Positions 25,727 to 35,107 of a DNA stretch of 64,000 bases are shown one piece after another. The DNA is from Palsa-892 sp035556215 (lineage in GTDB: Bacteria; Pseudomonadota; Alphaproteobacteria; Rhizobiales; Xanthobacteraceae), in NCBI GenBank assembly GCA_035556215.1, contig DATMFI010000041.1, forward strand, positions 6,026 to 70,025, given 5' to 3'. Position numbers and translations under genes: made by a program. Within the stretch, counting starts at the first letter, position 1; the number at the start of each line of letters is the position of its first letter. The notes beneath the pieces were generated by a model. The model was given only the letters and a program-made list of their open reading frames with translations, was not told the origin of the DNA and did not search any database.

Positions 25727-28014
25727 GCCGCAGCTTCCGCCGGGAACGGCCGCGCCGCCGGCAATCGCACGATCACCGTGGTGCCAATGCCCTCGACCGA
25801 GCGGATTTTCATTGCGCCGTGGTGAAGTTCGGCAAGCGATTTTGCGATCGCAAGGCCAAGGCCCGAGCCCTTGTAGGTCTTGGTGAACTGGCTTTCGACC
25901 TGCTCGAACGGCCGCCCCAGCTTCTTCAGTGCCTCGCGCGAAATGCCGATTCCCGAGTCCTCGATCAGGATCAGCACCGAGCGGCGCGACATCTTCGCGC
26001 GCACCGCGACCCGGCCGCCCTCCTCGGTGAATTTCACGGCATTCGAGAGGAGGTTCAGCATGATCTGCTTGATCGCGCGCCGGTCGCAATGGACCACAAA
26101 GCCGGGCGACACCTGGGAGACGACCGTGAGCTTCTTTTCGCCGGTTTTCAGCGACATCACCCGCATCGCCTCGTTGACGATTTCGTCGAGGCGCAGAGTC
26201 TCGAGCGTCAGCTTCATGCGGCCGGCTTCGATCTTCGACATATCGAGAATGTCGTTGATGACGTCTAGCAGGTAACGGCCGCTTTCACGGATGTCGCGGC
26301 AATATTCGTGATAGCGCTCGGAACCGAGTGCGCCGAACATGCCCGACTCCATAATTTCGGAAAAGCCGATGATGGCGTTCAAGGGCGTGCGCAGCTCATG
26401 GCTCATATTGGCGAGGAAGTCGGACTTCGCCTTGTTGGCTTCCTCGGCACGGGTCTTCTCGTCGGCATATTTCTGCGCAAGTTCGGCAAGCTGCTGAGCC
26501 TGATATTCGAGCGTCTGCTGCGATCTGCGCAGATCGCTGACGGTGGCGAGCAGCCGCTTTTCGCCCTCGACCAGCTTTTCCTCGTGCTGTTTGATCGGCG
26601 TGATATCCGTGCCGACGGAAACATAACCGCCGTCCTTGGTGCGGCGCTCGCTGATCTTGAGCCAGCGCCCGTCGTGCAGTTGCGCCTCGAACGAGCGCTC
26701 GCCTTCGGCGACATTCTCCGATTTGATAGGCGTGCGGATCACCGGCTGATGCCCGAACGACAGCACTTCCTCGTAGGTCGTGCCGGGCTGGGTCGCTGCC
26801 GGAGGCAGATCGTGAAGCTGCTGGAATTTCGAATTGCACAGCACCAGGCGATCGTCCGAATCCCACAACACGAAAGCTTCCGAAATCGTTTCGACCGCGT
26901 CCCGCAGCCGGATATCGGCGGTCGCGGTACGCTCGGCAAGCCGCTGTTCTTCGGTGACGTCCACGACGATGCCGATGAGATGCGGCCCGGTGTCGCCATC
27001 CTGGCGGACGATCTCGGCGCGCGCCCGCAGCCAGACCCATTTGCCGCTGGCGTGCCGCATGCGGAAGGCGCGGTCGATCGTGCGATCATTGCCTTCGGCC
27101 AGCAGCGCCGCGACGTCGTACAGGCTGCCGTCATCGGGATGCACGAGGCTGTCGACTTCGCCGAACGAAAGAAATTCGTCGCGCGGTTCGAAGCCGAGCA
27201 TTTCGAACATCGAGCCCGACCAGTAGATGCGGCCGCGGGCAAGATCCCAGTCCCACAATCCGCAGCGCCCGCGATTGAGCGCGGTGTTGATACGCGTCTG
27301 CACCATTTCGTAAATCGTGTCGGCTTCGCGGGCGCGTGTCGCCTGCCAATGGAAGGCGAAGCCGAGGATAAGAAGAACGACGCAGGTCGTGGTCACGAGC
27401 GTGACCGTCAGCGTCGAGTTCGATCGCCAGTCGCTGAACACGGCCTTTGCCGGCTGTACCGCGATCAACTGGCCGAGCGGAGCGGGGAGCGCGCGCGCCG
27501 AGGCGATCACCGCGACGTCACCCGGCAGCGTAAGGTCCGCGGTGCGCACGCGTCCGCTCATACCCGCCAGCATCTGGCCGATATAGGCAGCCTGTTCGGC
27601 CGGCAGCCTGGCAGACGATGAAAAAGCGGCAATCACGCCGCCTGTTGCATTGGTCAGAAAGAACTGCCGCCCTTTGGTGAGTGCTTGCTGCGGCAGTGAT
27701 TGGCGCAACAGGCCGCCGCTTTCGGCCGCAAGTTCCTTGGCGGGAAGCCGGACGATATTGTCGGCGGCCATATTGGTGACAAGCGCGAGCGCTTCCTGGG
27801 CATCGCTCGCCGCCTGCTGCCGCGCGGCGAGGATTTGCAGTGTCGCCGCCGTCATCACGACGAGCAGAAAAACGACGATCAGAATCGGCACCGCGCGCCG
27901 CAGGAACGGCTCGGCATCGAGAAGGCGTTGATAGGCGGGGCGGCTCAAGGATCGCGCGAGCCCGCGCACCGCTCGATCGTGCAAGGATGCGTTGGCCGCG
28001 TGAGCGCGCGCCAT
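25723..28014 (-). CDS. PAS-domain sensor histidine kinase of the PleC/DivJ family
   Basis: 763 residues. Membrane helices near 45-68 and about 200-222 bracket an extracytoplasmic sensor region, followed by two PAS regions (about 235-350 and 365-480), a coiled-coil linker, and a HisKA domain with His539 in Ser-His-Glu-Leu-Arg-Thr-Pro-Leu-Asn-Ala-Ile. The Phe-Gly-Ala-Leu-Gly ... Tyr-Cys-Arg-Asp-Ile-Arg-Glu-Ser-Gly segment after the H-box is typical of alphaproteobacterial PleC-type kinases. HATPase boxes (Gly-Ser-Gly-Leu-Gly-Leu-Ala) are intact. In alphaproteobacteria these kinases/phosphatases set DivK and PleD phosphorylation in the cell cycle. PleC is my best guess, not proven. No partner regulator is adjacent. 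Confidence 0.72.
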   Translation of the reverse strand: MARAHAANASLHDRAVRGLARSLSRPAYQRLLDAEPFLRRAVPILIVVFLLVVMTAATLQILAARQQAASDAQEALALVTNMAADNIVRLPAKELAAESGGLLRQSLPQQALTKGRQFFLTNATGGVIAAFSSSARLPAEQAAYIGQMLAGMSGRVRTADLTLPGDVAVIASARALPAPLGQLIAVQPAKAVFSDWRSNSTLTVTLVTTTCVVLLILGFAFHWQATRAREADTIYEMVQTRINTALNRGRCGLWDWDLARGRIYWSGSMFEMLGFEPRDEFLSFGEVDSLVHPDDGSLYDVAALLAEGNDRTIDRAFRMRHASGKWVWLRARAEIVRQDGDTGPHLIGIVVDVTEEQRLAERTATADIRLRDAVETISEAFVLWDSDDRLVLCNSKFQQLHDLPPAATQPGTTYEEVLSFGHQPVIRTPIKSENVAEGERSFEAQLHDGRWLKISERRTKDGGYVSVGTDITPIKQHEEKLVEGEKRLLATVSDLRRSQQTLEYQAQQLAELAQKYADEKTRAEEANKAKSDFLANMSHELRTPLNAIIGFSEIMESGMFGALGSERYHEYCRDIRESGRYLLDVINDILDMSKIEAGRMKLTLETLRLDEIVNEAMRVMSLKTGEKKLTVVSQVSPGFVVHCDRRAIKQIMLNLLSNAVKFTEEGGRVAVRAKMSRRSVLILIEDSGIGISREALKKLGRPFEQVESQFTKTYKGSGLGLAIAKSLAELHHGAMKIRSVEGIGTTVIVRLPAARPFPAEAAA

Positions 28015-28212
28015 CGCCGGGCCTCCCGGATAAAATCCCCATCAAAGGATCGGAGGGACTTTGCCGCATCTCTCCGAATCACTACCGATAAGAATCGATG
28101 TGACGGTGATTTGTCTAGAGTCCAGCCCCCGAAAATCGCCGCCCACAGGCCGATGTTTTCAAGCGAGCCGGTCGCCGGTCGCCCGGGAAGCGCGCCGGTC
28201 TAGATGATGTGG

Positions 28213-30855
28213 TCAGGCGAGGCTGCGGCTCACGATATCGGCGCTGTCCGGCGATAGCCCGGCCGTCGAAGCGACGCGCTGCAGCGCCTTTTCCGCCGCC
28301 GCCCGCCGCACCGGCTCCAGCACCCGCCAGCTCTTGAAGGCGGAAAGAAGCCGTGCCGTGACCTGCGGGTTCTTGGGATCGAGTTCGATCGCGATGTCGG
28401 CGATGAATTCGTAACCCTTGCCGTCCTCGCGGTTGAATTGCGACGGATTGCCCGCCGCGAACACCCCGATCAGCGAGCGGACGCGGTTCGGATTGCCCAT
28501 CGAGAACGAAGGATGCTTCATCAGCTCCTGCACGCGCGCGAGCGTGCCGGCTTCGGGAATCTGCGCCTGTAGCGCGAGCCACTTGTCGATCACCAGCGGA
28601 TGATCGCGGAAGCGATCGAAAAACTCGGCGAGCGCCTTTTCGCGCTCCGGCGCGTCATGCAGCGTCAGGATCGCAAGCGCCGCGAAGCGGTCGGTCATGT
28701 TGTCGGCGGCCGAGAATTGCCGGTAGGCGCGGGCGAGCGCTTCCGGCGTGCCGGGCGCGGTCAGATAATCGAGGCAGGAATTTTTCAATGCGCGCCGCCC
28801 GGCGCTCACAGCATCCGGCGAGTAGGGCTCGGGCGCCGACAGCGCGGCATACACCGTTTCGCAGCGATCCTGTAATGCCTGCGCCAATATGCGCCGCAGA
28901 TCGCGCCGCGCCGTATAGATCGCCTGCGGATCGATATTGGCGCCGATTTCGCGAGCAATGTCGTTCTCCGAAGGAATGCCGACAGCCTGCGCCCGGAAAG
29001 CCGGATCGAGCTTGCTATCGCTCAGCGTCGTTTCGAGCGCCGCGACCAGTGCAAGCGGCGCGGGCGATTTCAGTCCCGCGCGAATATCGGCAGTGCTCGC
29101 GACGAGATGGCGCATGGCGAGCGTATTGATCGCATCGAAGCGATTGAACGGGTCGCTGTCATGCGCGGCGAGTAGCACGTAATCGTCGTCACCAAGGTTG
29201 CTCGTAAGCTTGATCGGCGCCGAGAAACCGCGGTTCAGCGAGGGCACCGGCCGCTCGCTGATATTCTCGAATTCGAATGTTTCGCTCTCCGAAGCGAGCC
29301 GCAAGATATTGTCTTTCAGTTGCCTTCCGCCTTTCAGCGTGAGCGGCAGCTCCTTGCCGTTCTTGCCGATCAGGCCGAAGGCAAGCGGAATGACCATGGG
29401 CTTTTTCGCGCTCTGGCCCGGGGTCGGCGGCACCGCCTGATTGATCTCGAGGCGGAAGGTTTTATGCGCGGCGTCGTAGTGCCCGCGCACGGCGACTTCC
29501 GGCGTGCCGGCCTGTTCGTACCACAGCTTGAATTGCGAAAGATCGACGCCGTTGGCGTCGGCAAAGCAGGCGAGGAAATCCTCGATTGTCGCCGCTGTGC
29601 CGTCGTGGCGTTCGAAATAAAGGTCCATTCCGGCGCGAAAGCCTTTCTCGCCAAGCAGCGTCTTCAGCATGCGCACGACTTCCGCGCCTTTCTGATAGAC
29701 GGTTGCGGTGTAGAAGTTGTTGATCTCGCGATACTGATTGGGCCGCACCGGATGAGCGAGAGGCCCCGCGTCCTCGCTGAACTGCGCGCTCTTGAGCGCC
29801 CGAACGTCACTGATGCGCTTCACCGGCCGCGAGCGTTCGTCCGACGTGAATTCCTGATCGCGGAATACGGTGAGCCCCTCCTTGAGGCAAAGCTGAAACC
29901 AGTCGCGGCAGGTAATGCGATCGCCCGTCCAGTTGTGGAAATACTCGTGCGCGATCACCGACTCGATACCCGCATAATCCCCGTCCGTCGCCGTCTCGGG
30001 CGAGGCAAGGACATACTTGTCGTTGAATACGTTGAGACCCTTGTTCTCCATCGCGCCCATATTGAAGTCGGAGACGGCGACGATGTTGAAGACATCGAGA
30101 TCATATTCCCGGCCAAAGGCGCGCTCATCCCAACGCATCGAGCGCTTGAGCGCGTCGAGCGCGTAACCGCACAGCTTTTCGCGGCCCGGCTCGGCATAGA
30201 TCGCGAGCTTCACCTCGCGGCCCGACATCGTTTTGAACGTGTCGTGAATGGCATTCAGCTTGCCGCCGACCAGCGCAAACAAATAGGAAGGCTTCGGAAA
30301 CGGATCGTGCCACACCGCATAGTGGCGCGAGCCTTCGGCCTTGCCTTCTTCGACAAGGTTGCCGTTCGACAGCAGCACCGGCGCTTCCTCGCGCTCGGCT
30401 TCGATGCGCGTGCGATAGACTGCGAGCACGTCGGGCCGGTCGAGAAAATAGGTGATGCGGCGGAAGCCTTCGGCTTCGCATTGCGTGCAATAGGTGCCGT
30501 TCGAACGATAAAGCCCCATCAGCTTGGTGTTGGCCGATGGATTGACGGTGGTTTCGATCGTGAGCGTGAAGGGCTCGGCCGGCGGATTGTTGAGCGTGAG
30601 CGAAGCCGGGGTTGCGGCATATTCATTGCCGCCGGCCGGCTTGCCGTTAATAGCGAGGCCATCGAGCTTCAGTTCGTCGCCATCGAGCACCAGCGGCGCG
30701 CCGGCACGGCCCTTGGGGTTGGGACGGACTTTCAGCCTGGCGACGACGCGCGTTTGCGTGTCGTGCAATTTGACGTTGAGATCGACCTCGTCGATCAGCC
30801 AGTCGGTTGGCCGGTAATCCGAAAGCCGGATCGCTTGCGGTTCGGGATCGCGCAT
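28213..30855 (-). CDS. pepN: Aminopeptidase N (M1 zinc metallopeptidase)
   Basis: 880 residues. Gly-Ala-Met-Glu-Asn (267-271) binds the substrate N-terminus; zinc ligands are His303 and His307 in His-Glu-Tyr-Phe-His with Glu304 catalytic, and Glu326 in Lys-Glu-Gly-Leu-Thr is the third ligand. The length and C-terminal helical domain match the gammaproteobacterial PepN type. It is cytoplasmic, with no signal peptide, and removes N-terminal residues from peptides. It is followed after 198 bases by the PleC-like gene on the same strand; that gap holds no recognised feature. Confidence 0.95.
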   Translation of the reverse strand: MRDPEPQAIRLSDYRPTDWLIDEVDLNVKLHDTQTRVVARLKVRPNPKGRAGAPLVLDGDELKLDGLAINGKPAGGNEYAATPASLTLNNPPAEPFTLTIETTVNPSANTKLMGLYRSNGTYCTQCEAEGFRRITYFLDRPDVLAVYRTRIEAEREEAPVLLSNGNLVEEGKAEGSRHYAVWHDPFPKPSYLFALVGGKLNAIHDTFKTMSGREVKLAIYAEPGREKLCGYALDALKRSMRWDERAFGREYDLDVFNIVAVSDFNMGAMENKGLNVFNDKYVLASPETATDGDYAGIESVIAHEYFHNWTGDRITCRDWFQLCLKEGLTVFRDQEFTSDERSRPVKRISDVRALKSAQFSEDAGPLAHPVRPNQYREINNFYTATVYQKGAEVVRMLKTLLGEKGFRAGMDLYFERHDGTAATIEDFLACFADANGVDLSQFKLWYEQAGTPEVAVRGHYDAAHKTFRLEINQAVPPTPGQSAKKPMVIPLAFGLIGKNGKELPLTLKGGRQLKDNILRLASESETFEFENISERPVPSLNRGFSAPIKLTSNLGDDDYVLLAAHDSDPFNRFDAINTLAMRHLVASTADIRAGLKSPAPLALVAALETTLSDSKLDPAFRAQAVGIPSENDIAREIGANIDPQAIYTARRDLRRILAQALQDRCETVYAALSAPEPYSPDAVSAGRRALKNSCLDYLTAPGTPEALARAYRQFSAADNMTDRFAALAILTLHDAPEREKALAEFFDRFRDHPLVIDKWLALQAQIPEAGTLARVQELMKHPSFSMGNPNRVRSLIGVFAAGNPSQFNREDGKGYEFIADIAIELDPKNPQVTARLLSAFKSWRVLEPVRRAAAEKALQRVASTAGLSPDSADIVSRSLA

Positions 30856-30923
30856 GTCGTCTCCAAAATCGGTCTCAAGAATACCGTCTTGATGTAGTGA
30901 ATCCGGAGACGAAGCGAAAGGCT

Positions 30924-32309
30924 TTAATGCGGCTTTGCCGCAGGCGGTTCGGCATGACCGATCGCGCGATGCACCTCGGGCCGGGCGGCGAGAAAGTCGT
31001 GCTCAAGTTCGTCAACCGCGCGGTGCACCGCTTCGACGCTTTCATTCGGCTCGGCATAACAGTGAAAATTCACCACGAGGCCGCGCGGCGTCTCCCGCAC
31101 CCGCACCGAATGAACATTTCGGATGCGGGCATCTTTTTTCACCAGCCCTTGCAGAATCCTCGCGAGTTCCTCCCGCAAGCCGGGCGGGGCGTCCGCACCT
31201 TTCATGCCGTCCATCTGCATCGGCTCGATGTGGGTTTCGACCTCCACATTCTCCCCGCCCAGTTCCGCGCGGATCGCGTTTTCCAGACGGCTCGCGACCT
31301 CGTGCGCTTCCCCCAGCGATAGAATTCCATCCACTTCGAGATCGAGGCTGACCGACAGCTTGTTCTCGAGCTGATGCACGGTGACGTGATGCACCGCGCA
31401 GCCCTGATTGCGCGCGATCACCATGATCTGCTCCATGATGCTCTCGTCATCGAGCGCGCGCGCTTCGGTGATGACATTGACCTCGGCATCGGGGAATTTG
31501 CCGCGGATGGCGGCGGCAATCTCGCCCTTCAATGCATCGACGCGATCGAGCGGCAGGGTGCGGCTGACCGCCGCCTCCACATCGGCGAAAGTCTGCGGCC
31601 CGACCTGGCGGACGCGCAGCCGCGGAACCGAGACGACATCCGGCACCTTGCTCGCGATCGCCGTCATTTTGTCCGCGACGCCGGGCGGGGCGATGTCGGT
31701 GAGCGTGTCGATGTTGTGCCGCCCAAGCCGCCAGCCGGCAACGCAAATCAGGATCGCAATCGCGACCGCTGCGATCGAGTCGGCAATCGGATAGCCAAGC
31801 GCGATGGCCGCAAGGCCGGCGAGGGCGGCGAGCGACGACCACATATCCGAGCTGAAGTGCAGCGCATCCGCTGCCAGTGCCTGGCTCGTCGTTTCCTTCG
31901 CGACTCTTTTCAGCGCGCGGGCGCGGAAGAAATCGACGACGACCGAAATCATCATCACGCCGAACGCCCAGCCGCTCGCATCGACGGCATGAACCTCGCC
32001 GCCGATCAGCCGCTTGCCGCTTTCCCAGATGATGATGCCGGAAAGCAGAAACAGCAGCGCCGTTTCCGCGAGCGCCGCGATGCTCTCGAACTTGCCGTGA
32101 CCGTACTGGTGGTCTTCGTCGGCCGGTTTGCCGGCAATGCGCACAGCATAATAGGTGATGACGGTCGCCGCGAAATCGAGCGCCGAATGCGCCGCCTCCG
32201 ATAGAATCGCGAGCGAGCCGGTCATCAGGCCGACCGCGAGCTTGGCGAGCGTCAGCGCGCCCGAGGCCGCCATCGAGCCGATCGCCACTTTTTCCTTGTG
32301 CTGCTGCAT
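30924..32309 (-). CDS. Cation diffusion facilitator transporter with extended C-terminus
   Basis: 461 residues from the ATG at 32309 (Met-Gln-Gln-His-Lys-Glu-Lys); an upstream start is possible but would add a poorly conserved stretch. Six hydrophobic helices occupy about residues 12-205, with metal-site motifs His-Ser-Ala-Leu-Asp in helix 2 and His-Phe-Ser-Ser-Asp in helix 5. The C-terminal 250 residues are longer than in a minimal CDF and appear to contain two tandem cytoplasmic dimerisation-type domains, each rich in His/Glu. Exports a divalent cation by proton exchange; which metal (Zn, Fe, Mn, Co) is not evident. Confidence 0.86.
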   Translation of the reverse strand: MQQHKEKVAIGSMAASGALTLAKLAVGLMTGSLAILSEAAHSALDFAATVITYYAVRIAGKPADEDHQYGHGKFESIAALAETALLFLLSGIIIWESGKRLIGGEVHAVDASGWAFGVMMISVVVDFFRARALKRVAKETTSQALAADALHFSSDMWSSLAALAGLAAIALGYPIADSIAAVAIAILICVAGWRLGRHNIDTLTDIAPPGVADKMTAIASKVPDVVSVPRLRVRQVGPQTFADVEAAVSRTLPLDRVDALKGEIAAAIRGKFPDAEVNVITEARALDDESIMEQIMVIARNQGCAVHHVTVHQLENKLSVSLDLEVDGILSLGEAHEVASRLENAIRAELGGENVEVETHIEPMQMDGMKGADAPPGLREELARILQGLVKKDARIRNVHSVRVRETPRGLVVNFHCYAEPNESVEAVHRAVDELEHDFLAARPEVHRAIGHAEPPAAKPH

Positions 32310-32491
32310 GAGGATATCCGTGCCGGGCCGTCTTATGGGAGGCAGAACGGGGGTGCAAGCCGAATGATCGCGGCTGCTTCTCAATCGCAACTGCAACAAT
32401 AGGCTCGAACAATGGGTGGCCGGGGAGGCTGCTTTGCGCTATCGGATGCCCGCTGAAGGCACGAGTTAAAGGATTGGCTTTGACAACAGGC

Positions 32492-33502
32492 ATGAGCGCC
32501 GCGCACCGGAATGCATCGCGCTTTTCCATCGCGCCGATGATGGACTGGACGGACCGCCATTGCCGTTTTTTCCATCGGCTGCTGACGAAGAATGCGCTGC
32601 TTTACACCGAGATGGTGACGGCCGATGCCGTGATCTTCGGGCCGCGCGCGCGGCTGCTCGGCTTCGACGCGGCAGAACATCCGGTCGCTCTGCAGCTCGG
32701 CGGTAGCGATCCGGTGAAACTCGCCGATGCCGCGCAGATCGGCGCCGAATTCGGTTACGGCGAAATCAATCTCAATGTCGGCTGCCCGTCCGACCGCGTG
32801 CAGGACGGCCGCTTCGGTGCGTGCCTGATGCGCGAACCTGAACTGGTCGGCGCATGTGTTGCCGCGATGAAGCGCGCGGTGAACGTTCCGGTGACGGTGA
32901 AGTGCCGCCTCGGAGTTGATGATCAGGACACTGAAGCTTCGCTCGATCGGTTCGCGGACATTGTCGTCAATGCAGGCGCCGACGCGTTGACCGTTCATGC
33001 CCGCAAGGCGTGGCTGCAGGGTTTGAGCCCGCGCGAAAACCGCGACATCCCGCCGCTCGATCATGCCCGCGTCTATCGGCTGAAAGAGCGGCTCGGCGAT
33101 TTCCCAGTAATCCTGAACGGCGGCATCGCGAGCGTCGAGGAAGCCAAGCATCATCTTTCGTATGTCGATGGCGCGATGCTCGGCCGCGCGGCCTACGAAA
33201 ATCCCGGTCAGTTGCTGGCCGTCGATCCGCTCATCTTCGATGCGCCGCCGCCCGCAGCCGATCTTGCGGCCGCGCTTGAACCGCTCTTTCCTTATATCGA
33301 GCAGGCCATGAGCGAGGGCGCGCGGTTGAACAGCATTACGCGCCATCTCCTCGGACTGTTTCGCGGCCAGCCGGGCGCGCGCAGCTTCCGCCGCCATCTC
33401 GCTGTCGAGGCCGTGAAGCCGGATGCGGACATGGCAGTCCTGCGCGTAGCGCTGGCGCTGGTACTGGACTCGAAGGCCGAGCTGGCGCAAACCGCAGCCT
33501 GA
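32492..33502 (+). CDS. dusA: tRNA-dihydrouridine synthase A
   Basis: 336 residues from ATG 32492; a TTG at 32474 would add six residues. A flavin TIM-barrel begins Ser-Ile-Ala-Pro-Met-Met-Asp-Trp-Thr-Asp-Arg-His, the DusA signature. The catalytic Cys lies in Asn-Val-Gly-Cys-Pro-Ser-Asp, and Lys-Cys-Arg-Leu-Gly-Val and Val-His-Ala-Arg-Lys-Ala-Trp-Leu follow. It reduces uridine 20/20a in tRNA D-loops. It is divergent from the cation transporter and 5 bases before the TauE/SafE gene. Confidence 0.94.
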   Translation: MSAAHRNASRFSIAPMMDWTDRHCRFFHRLLTKNALLYTEMVTADAVIFGPRARLLGFDAAEHPVALQLGGSDPVKLADAAQIGAEFGYGEINLNVGCPSDRVQDGRFGACLMREPELVGACVAAMKRAVNVPVTVKCRLGVDDQDTEASLDRFADIVVNAGADALTVHARKAWLQGLSPRENRDIPPLDHARVYRLKERLGDFPVILNGGIASVEEAKHHLSYVDGAMLGRAAYENPGQLLAVDPLIFDAPPPAADLAAALEPLFPYIEQAMSEGARLNSITRHLLGLFRGQPGARSFRRHLAVEAVKPDADMAVLRVALALVLDSKAELAQTAA

Positions 33503-33507
33503 ATTCC

Positions 33508-34371
33508 GTGCGCCGGGTCCGGCGCGATTCCCCGGAGCGCGAATTGCTATTCGGCTATCCCCTGAACGAGCTCGTGCCGCTCGTGTTGATGATCGTCGGC
33601 TCCGGCCTCATTACGGGATTGCTGGCGGGTCTTCTCGGCATCGGCGGCGCTTCCGTTACTGTGCCTGCGCTCTACGAGCTTTTCCGTTTCATCGGTGTGC
33701 CGGAGGAAGTGCGCATGCAGCTTTGCATCGGCACGTCGCTCGCGATCATCGTACCGATCTCGATCCGCTCGTTCGCCGCGCATCGCAAGCGTAGCGTCGT
33801 TCTCTATGACGTATTGAAGGCCTGGGCCGTTCCGGTCCTGCTCGGCGTAATTTCCGGCGCCGCCATCGCCTATTACGCGCCTGCGGGGCTGTTTCGGCTC
33901 GTATTCATGATCTTTTGCTATGCCGTCGGCCTCAAGTATCTGGTCGGGCGCGATCTTGAGATTAGTGATCGTTTGCCGGGCCGGCCGGCGCTGATCGGCA
34001 TCGGTTATTTTATCGGCCTGATCTCGTCGCTGATCGGCGTCGCCGGCGGCTCGCTTTCGACGCTGTTCCTGACGCTCTACGGCGAGACGATCCACATCGC
34101 GATCGCGACATCTTCCGGCCTCGGCGTGCTGATCTCGATTCCCGGCACGATCGGCTACATCATTGCGGGCTGGTCGCAGCACGCGCTCTTGCCGCCGTTC
34201 TCGATCGGCTATGTGTCGCTGCTGGGTCTGTTGCTATTCGCGCCGGCGAGCGTGCTTGCCGCGCCGTATGGCGCGAAGCTTGCGCACAAGATGTCGCGGC
34301 GCAACCTGGAAATGGCTTTCGGGCTATTCCTGATCCTGGTCGCGACGCGCTTCCTGATCAGCCTGCTCTAA
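33508..34371 (+). CDS. TauE/SafE-family sulfite/anion exporter-like membrane protein
   Basis: 287 residues from a GTG; a TTG at 33544 nearer the first helix is an alternative start. About eight hydrophobic helices occur in two repeats, each with a Gly-rich turn (Leu-Leu-Gly-Ile-Gly-Gly-Ala and Leu-Ile-Gly-Val-Ala-Gly-Gly-Ser), the family hallmark. It probably exports sulfite or an organosulfonate-type anion, but family members vary. It is co-directional with dusA, 5 bases apart, and converges with the aspartic protease gene, overlapping by 4 bases. Confidence 0.85.
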   Translation: MRRVRRDSPERELLFGYPLNELVPLVLMIVGSGLITGLLAGLLGIGGASVTVPALYELFRFIGVPEEVRMQLCIGTSLAIIVPISIRSFAAHRKRSVVLYDVLKAWAVPVLLGVISGAAIAYYAPAGLFRLVFMIFCYAVGLKYLVGRDLEISDRLPGRPALIGIGYFIGLISSLIGVAGGSLSTLFLTLYGETIHIAIATSSGLGVLISIPGTIGYIIAGWSQHALLPPFSIGYVSLLGLLLFAPASVLAAPYGAKLAHKMSRRNLEMAFGLFLILVATRFLISLL

Positions 34372-35087
34372 TTTTTAGCCGCCTTGGCATGCATGACGAG
34401 GCGCTCGCCGCGCACTTCGAACGACTCGAGCCGCGACAAAAAGCTCATGCCGAGAAGGCTCGTCTTGAGGTCGCCAGGCGCCACGACGAGCGCGGGGACG
34501 TGGCGCTCCTGAATATTGCCGATCGCGATCTTGTCGATCACCACCGACGCCGCGCGGCCGCGGCCGTTCGCCGTCTCGATGGGAACATCGAATTTCAAAA
34601 GTTCGACCGGCAGTCCGGCTGCTTTCGCCGCTTCCGAAGTCAAAACTACGCTCGATGCGCCGGTATCGACGAGCATCGCGATGCGCGTGCCGTTGACTTG
34701 GCCGCGGATGCTGAAGTCGCCCTGCTGCGCGCGGGCGATCTCGACGGCGCGGCCTGAAGCCTGCGCGAACGGCACGCCCGGCATGAGGCTCGCCAGCACG
34801 CGCGTGCCGGCCGTGTGCAGCTCGAAACGATAATTGTACCCGGCAACCGCGATCGCGGCGACAGAAAGCCAGAACACGCCGGCGCGCAATGTCTGGCCGA
34901 CACGGTGATAGAGCAGGGCGGAGAGCGCGCCGAACACCATGAAGATCAGCACGATGCCGGTGATGATCGCCGCGACCGAACTGAGGCCAACGCCGCCGAT
35001 CGTGTTCTGCTCATGACGGAGCGCTAGCGCGAGAATGGAAACGCCGAGGGCGGCTACGACAAGCCAGAGCGGACGATCGGAACGCAC
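34368..35087 (-). CDS. Membrane-anchored retropepsin-like aspartic protease (TIGR02281 type)
   Basis: 239 residues. About three hydrophobic segments in the first 90 residues precede a single retropepsin-type domain with Met-Leu-Val-Asp-Thr-Gly-Ala-Ser-Ser (active-site Asp-Thr-Gly) and a C-terminal Leu-Leu-Gly-Met-Ser-Phe-Leu motif. Such proteins form active dimers and are probably periplasmic. They are common in alphaproteobacteria, but substrates are not established. It lies 20 bases downstream of the kinase gene at 35108-36673 on the same strand and may be co-transcribed. Confidence 0.85.
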   Translation of the reverse strand: MRSDRPLWLVVAALGVSILALALRHEQNTIGGVGLSSVAAIITGIVLIFMVFGALSALLYHRVGQTLRAGVFWLSVAAIAVAGYNYRFELHTAGTRVLASLMPGVPFAQASGRAVEIARAQQGDFSIRGQVNGTRIAMLVDTGASSVVLTSEAAKAAGLPVELLKFDVPIETANGRGRAASVVIDKIAIGNIQERHVPALVVAPGDLKTSLLGMSFLSRLESFEVRGERLVMHAKAAKN

Positions 35088-35107
35088 GTTGTCTTCCTTC
35101 TTTTATT

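Noticed and set aside
26308..27621. Long + strand open frame opposite the PleC-like kinase
   Set aside because: Antisense shadow of a gene with all kinase motifs intact.
29320..30897. Long open frame on the + strand (525 codons) opposite pepN
   Set aside because: It is the mirror of pepN codon bias in high-GC DNA; its translation is Arg/His-rich without recognisable domains.
30856..30923. Additional gene or RNA between pepN and the cation transporter
   Set aside because: Only 68 bases, no open frame or stable structure.
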